Shown piece by piece: positions 60,940 through 64,000 of a stretch of DNA of 64,000 nucleotides; the first letter of the stretch is position 1, and each line of letters starts with the position of its first letter. Position numbers and translations under genes: made by a program. The notes below the pieces were generated by a model that was given only the letters and a program-made list of their open reading frames with translations, did no database searches and was not told where the DNA came from. Source of the stretch: CAHJWH01 sp965198905 (lineage in GTDB: Bacteria > Pseudomonadota > Alphaproteobacteria > Caulobacterales > Caulobacteraceae); assembly GCA_965198905.1 (NCBI GenBank), contig OZ240678.1, forward strand, positions 2,790,001-2,854,000, read 5' to 3'.

Positions 60940-61770
60940 ATGGACATCGGCCAGACCAGCGCCTTTGGGGGGATCGAGTCGGCGATCCGCCGCGCGGCCT
61001 CGGCCACGGGCATCGATTTCGGCTTCCTGCTCCACACCGCCAAGCGGGAGAGCGGCTTCAACGCCATGGCCCATGCCTCGAGCTCGTCGGCGGCGGGTCT
61101 GTTCCAGTTCGTCGAGCAGACCTGGATGTCCACGCTCAAGCGACATGGCTCCGCCTACGGCTACGCCCGATACGCCGACCTGATCAGCGAGGGATCCGAC
61201 GGTCGCTTCTACGTGCCTCAGGGGGATGCGGCGCGGAAGGTGGTCATGGACCTGCGCTACGACGCTCACGCCGCCGCGACCATGGCGGGGGAGCTGGCGT
61301 CGGACCACGCCGCCTATCTGAGGGGGCGGACAGGCCGTGAGCCGACGGGCGGCGAGCTCTACGCCGCTCATTTCCTGGGACCGCAGGGATCGGCCAAGCT
61401 CATCGAGGCCTATCAGAGCAACCCGAACCAGACCGCCGCGGGGCTGTTCCCGGAGGCCGCGGGTTCCAATCACAACGTCTTCTATAGGTCGGGTCGCGCG
61501 CTGACGGTGGCGGAGGTCTATGCTGACCTCAGCCGTGCCGGGGGCGTGGACGTGGGCGTACAGGTGGCCGCGGACAACGATCCCGGGCAGGGCGCCTTCG
61601 CCGCCTACACCGGCGCCGCCCACAGCGAACGCCTGCGGGAGGAGGCCGAGCTGGTCAACCTGATCCTGAGCGATCCCGAGGGCGGCCAGAACAAGTCCGC
61701 GGTGGGTTCGATGTTCTCGTCGGAGATGCTGAGCGCGCTTTCGGCGGCCGACACCACGCCGAGACGCTGA
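60940..61770 (+). CDS. Transglycosylase SLT-like protein
   Basis: A 276-residue protein with a lysozyme-like SLT fold at the N-terminus: TAKRESGFNAMAHASSSSAA, where Glu37 would be catalytic, and GLFQFVEQTWMSTLKRHG. The sequence continues with an Ala-rich helical region and the TGGELYAAHFLGPQGSAKLI motif seen in phage or flagellar-related transglycosylases. No signal peptide, so it must use another route or is a structural protein. Flagellar rod muramidase or prophage relation is possible. It is 110 bases upstream of, and on the same strand as, the DUF2336 gene. Confidence 0.72.
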   Translation: MDIGQTSAFGGIESAIRRAASATGIDFGFLLHTAKRESGFNAMAHASSSSAAGLFQFVEQTWMSTLKRHGSAYGYARYADLISEGSDGRFYVPQGDAARKVVMDLRYDAHAAATMAGELASDHAAYLRGRTGREPTGGELYAAHFLGPQGSAKLIEAYQSNPNQTAAGLFPEAAGSNHNVFYRSGRALTVAEVYADLSRAGGVDVGVQVAADNDPGQGAFAAYTGAAHSERLREEAELVNLILSDPEGGQNKSAVGSMFSSEMLSALSAADTTPRR

Positions 61771-61783
61771 GGCGCGTCGTTCG

Positions 61784-61798
61784 GTAAATGCTCGTTAA
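61784..61798. promoter_or_regulatory. CtrA-like box GTAA-N7-TTAA
   Basis: GTAA (61784-61787), seven bases, TTAA (61795-61798): one mismatch from the CtrA consensus. It sits 52 bases before the DUF2336 start, a normal promoter distance. Confidence 0.4.
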
Positions 61799-61849
61799 GC
61801 CTGAGTCGCCATGATCGAGGGCGACGTCTCTTGTCGAAGGAATCAGTCC

Positions 61850-63007
61850 ATGGCGGCCGCGCGCTCAGCCCTGACCCAGGACGACATCCGCGCCCTGGTG
61901 CGCGGCGTCACCGCCGACGAGCGCGCGATCGCGGCGCACAAGCTCTGCCGGCGCATCGACGCGGGCGTCGACGACATGGACCGGGAGGCCGCGGCCGAGG
62001 TGCTTCGGCTGATGGCCCTGGACGCGGCGGAACTGGTGCGGCGGGCGCTGGCGGTGACGCTGAAGACATCGAGCGCCCTGCCGCGCGACGTGGCGGTACG
62101 GCTGGCCCATGACGTGGAGAGCGTGGCGACGCCGGTGCTGACCTTCTCTCCCGTCCTGACTGACGAGGACTTGGCCGAGATCGTCAAGCTGCCCGACGCC
62201 GTGAAGCAACTCGCCGTCGCGCGCCGCCCGGTGCTGTCCGAGGCCGTAACCTCCGCCCTCGTCCGCCACGCGGGGGAGGAGGCGGTGAAGACCGCCTGCG
62301 CCAACGACAACGCCCGTTTCACCGAGGACTCGCTTCGCTCGGCGATCGACCGGTTCGCCACCAGCGAAGCGCTGGCGAGCGCCATGGCGCTGCGCAAGAT
62401 GCTGCCGCCGGCGATCAGCGAGCGGCTGGTCGGCCTGGTGAGCGAGGCCGTACGCCAGCAACTGGTGGACCGCCATCAGCTCTCGCCCGAGACCGCGCTG
62501 AGCATCGCCATGGGGGCCCGGGAGCGCGCCACCGTTGATCTGGTCGATCAGGCCGGGCGCACGGTCGACCTCAAGGCCTTCACCGCGCACCTGCACAAGC
62601 AGGAGCGGCTGACCCCCTCGCTGCTGCTCAGGAGCCTGGCGCAGGGGCATATGAGCTTTTTCGAGTGGTCGATGGCCGAGCTGTCGGGCGTGGCCCACCA
62701 CCGCGCCTGGATGATGGTCCACGATGCGGGTCCGCTCGGCCTGCAGGCCATCTACGCCCGCGCAGCCCTGCCGGAGCGGCTGTATCCCGCCTTCAGGGTC
62801 GGGGTGGACACCTACCATGCCCTGCAGCAGGAGGGCGGCGAGTTCGACCTGGGCCGCTTCCAGCAGCGCATGCTGGAGCGCTTCCTGACGCAGGAGGTCG
62901 CCGCGACTGAGGAGGTGGACTACCTTCTCGGTCGCATGGATCAGGTCGCCTCGTCCCGGCACGAGCCGTCGTCGGAAGACCTTTCGCTGACGGCGCAGAC
63001 GGGCTGA
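61850..63007 (+). CDS. DUF2336 domain protein
   Basis: A 385-residue helical protein of the DUF2336 family, common in Caulobacterales and Rhizobiales. The N-terminal ALTQDDIRALVRGVTADERA, then VRLAHDVESVATPVLTFSPV and LTDEDLAEIVKLPDAVKQLA show HEAT-like repeats; the C-terminal part is LLGRMDQVAS. Function is unknown. The ATG 61850 has AAGGAA upstream; a start at 61811 is less likely. A CtrA-like box precedes it. It is cytoplasmic with no membrane segment. Confidence 0.88.
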   Translation: MAAARSALTQDDIRALVRGVTADERAIAAHKLCRRIDAGVDDMDREAAAEVLRLMALDAAELVRRALAVTLKTSSALPRDVAVRLAHDVESVATPVLTFSPVLTDEDLAEIVKLPDAVKQLAVARRPVLSEAVTSALVRHAGEEAVKTACANDNARFTEDSLRSAIDRFATSEALASAMALRKMLPPAISERLVGLVSEAVRQQLVDRHQLSPETALSIAMGARERATVDLVDQAGRTVDLKAFTAHLHKQERLTPSLLLRSLAQGHMSFFEWSMAELSGVAHHRAWMMVHDAGPLGLQAIYARAALPERLYPAFRVGVDTYHALQQEGGEFDLGRFQQRMLERFLTQEVAATEEVDYLLGRMDQVASSRHEPSSEDLSLTAQTG

Positions 63008-63064
63008 CGATCTGCCGGGGCTTGGCCCTGCCTGCCCGGGACGCTATGCCCCCTGCAGGTCCCT

Positions 63065-63754
63065 ATGCCGAACGTCCCGCCGTCGTCTTCCCTCTCCACG
63101 CCCGTTCCCGCAGCCAGCCTGATCCTGATTCGCGAGCGCGACGGGGTCGAAGTGCTCGTCGGCCGCCGTTCGCCCCAGACTCGCGCTTTTCCGGGCGCGA
63201 TCGTGTTTCCCGGCGGCAAGCTGGAACCCCAGGACGCGGCATGGCCTGGTGCGGCGCAGGATCCGACTTGTGTCGCCGCCTACGGCGCGCTTCGGGAAAC
63301 GTTTGAAGAGACGGGAGTTCTGATCGGCGCAGGGGGGGACGGGCCACCCGCCGGGGCGGCCGTCGCCCGCGTCCGCGAGCGCGTAGAGGCGGGCGAACTG
63401 CCGTTCGCCGACGCGCTGAAAGGCTGGAACCGTGCGCTGGACCTCAGCCGACTTGTCCCCTTCGCCCGTTGGATCACCCCCGAGCGCGCGCCCTACCGTT
63501 TCGACACCCACTTCTTCCTGGTGGCGGCGTCGGCGCACGAGGCGGACGCGGCGCTGATCTGCGCGGAGTTCGACGAGCTGGGCTGGCGTAGACCCGACGT
63601 GCTTCTGCGAGAGGAGGCCCGGCGGCTGATGACGCCGACGCTGCACTGCCTCACCAGTCTGGCCGCCAGCGGCGCGGTGGCGGACGCGATCAACGCGGCC
63701 TGCAGGCGTGGGCCCTATGATGGCGAACGGGAACGCCGGGCGAGACCGGCCTGA
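63065..63754 (+). CDS. NUDIX hydrolase (NUDT7/19-like)
   Basis: A 229-residue Nudix protein: VFPGGKLEPQD at the loop (residues about 47-57) and ALRETFEETGVL (about 74-85) form the Nudix box GX5EX7REUXEEXGU with the longer spacing of acyl-CoA-type members (NUDT7/19). Substrate is probably a CoA derivative (inference). It follows the DUF2336 gene by 57 bases and ends near the partial gene on the other strand. Confidence 0.85.
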   Translation: MPNVPPSSSLSTPVPAASLILIRERDGVEVLVGRRSPQTRAFPGAIVFPGGKLEPQDAAWPGAAQDPTCVAAYGALRETFEETGVLIGAGGDGPPAGAAVARVRERVEAGELPFADALKGWNRALDLSRLVPFARWITPERAPYRFDTHFFLVAASAHEADAALICAEFDELGWRRPDVLLREEARRLMTPTLHCLTSLAASGAVADAINAACRRGPYDGERERRARPA

Positions 63755-63757
63755 GGT

Positions 63758-64000
63758 TCAGGCGCGCGCGGCCAGATAGTCCGTGGTCAGGCGCTCCAGC
63801 TCACTGGCCAGGGCGGCGCCGACGGGGGAGTCGCTGTCGCGGATGTTGTCGCGAACCGACGCCTTTATGGCGTTGATGTGAGCGTCCACGAGGGTAAGCG
63901 GCGTCGTCAACCGCACATCCCCGTCGCCCAGAAGCTTGCAGAGCGAACCGGCGATGCGGGTCACCAGCGGGAACTCGTAGGTCGCGCCCAGTCCCTTCAG
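63758..64000 (-). CDS. Partial helical protein, running off the window
   Basis: An open frame of at least 81 codons with its stop at 63758, extending past the right end. The visible part is alpha-helical: YEFPLVTRIAGSLCKLLGDG, then LTLVDAHINAIKASVRDNIR and SELERLTTDYLAARA. It resembles short helical phosphotransfer- or chemotaxis-related proteins (Hpt-like, CheE-like), but this is a guess. Start lies outside. Confidence 0.6.
   Translation of the reverse strand: MKGLGATYEFPLVTRIAGSLCKLLGDGDVRLTTPLTLVDAHINAIKASVRDNIRDSDSPVGAALASELERLTTDYLAARA

Overview
The window is a high-GC alphaproteobacterial chromosome segment, most likely from the Caulobacteraceae (Caulobacter/Phenylobacterium type; inference). 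The best markers are a divK-pleD pair (57.3-59.1 kb) followed closely by rpmG, a PleD with two receiver domains, GGEEF and an RxxD inhibitory site, a DUF2336 gene, DUF6894 genes, and several sites that fit the CtrA consensus TTAA-N7-TTAA. There is no rRNA, tRNA or CRISPR array.

Layout. 0-2 kb: leuA behind a probable leucine attenuator (a short leader ORF with Leu-Ser-Leu-Leu-Arg-Leu codons and overlapping hairpins). 2-4.4 kb: a ParE-type toxin-antitoxin pair, a dienelactone hydrolase-type enzyme and a two-gene operon of a secreted protein and a phage-lysozyme-like protein. 4.4-7.2 kb: clpB with a possible sigma-32 promoter. 7.2-16.3 kb: secreted proteins, a PAP2 acid phosphatase, a large TPR envelope protein, a DUF5519/unknown/spermidine-synthase-like cluster, and a cytochrome b plus molybdopterin oxidoreductase pair. 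16.6-22.1 kb: a stress-flavoured block (frameshifted Ca2+/H+ antiporter, YetF-like protein, lmo0937-type mini membrane protein, two DUF2382 proteins, Crp/Fnr regulator). 22.1-24.9 kb: an AT-rich gap and a complete IS66-family element whose 8-bp target duplication contains the start codon of the TonB-dependent receptor gene that follows. 27-30 kb: DUF1993 protein, rarA and an RluA-type pseudouridine synthase. 30.1-41.1 kb, minus strand: a complete tripartite RND efflux operon (adaptor, two RND pumps, outer-membrane channel) with unusual low-complexity insertions. 41.4-46.7 kb: FUSC transporter, DUF559 protein and uvrB, whose two ends are both partly duplicated nearby. 46.7-49.7 kb: a restriction-modification island (low-GC membrane protein, MT-A70 adenine methylase, BglII/BstYI-like endonuclease, DpnI-type winged-helix mini-protein). 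49.7-57 kb: YaiI/YqxD protein, GNAT acetyltransferase, oligopeptidase B, DUF1328 protein, a divergent PEP carboxylase and nudC. 57.3-64 kb: divK, pleD, DUF3455 protein, rpmG, a possible microprotein, a cyclophilin, a transglycosylase-like protein, DUF2336 protein, a NUDIX hydrolase and a gene running off the end.

The most interesting points are: the low-complexity insert of about 184 residues in one RND pump, paired with an adaptor carrying a repeat linker and a Spy/CpxP-like tail; a REP element translated in frame as the start of the efflux channel's signal peptide; IS66 insertion at a start codon; duplication of both ends of uvrB beside a restriction-modification island; a PEP carboxylase lacking canonical catalytic motifs; and a possible zinc-ribbon-like microprotein in front of an otherwise unexplained terminator. 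All family assignments come from reading translated sequence by eye; no database search was run.
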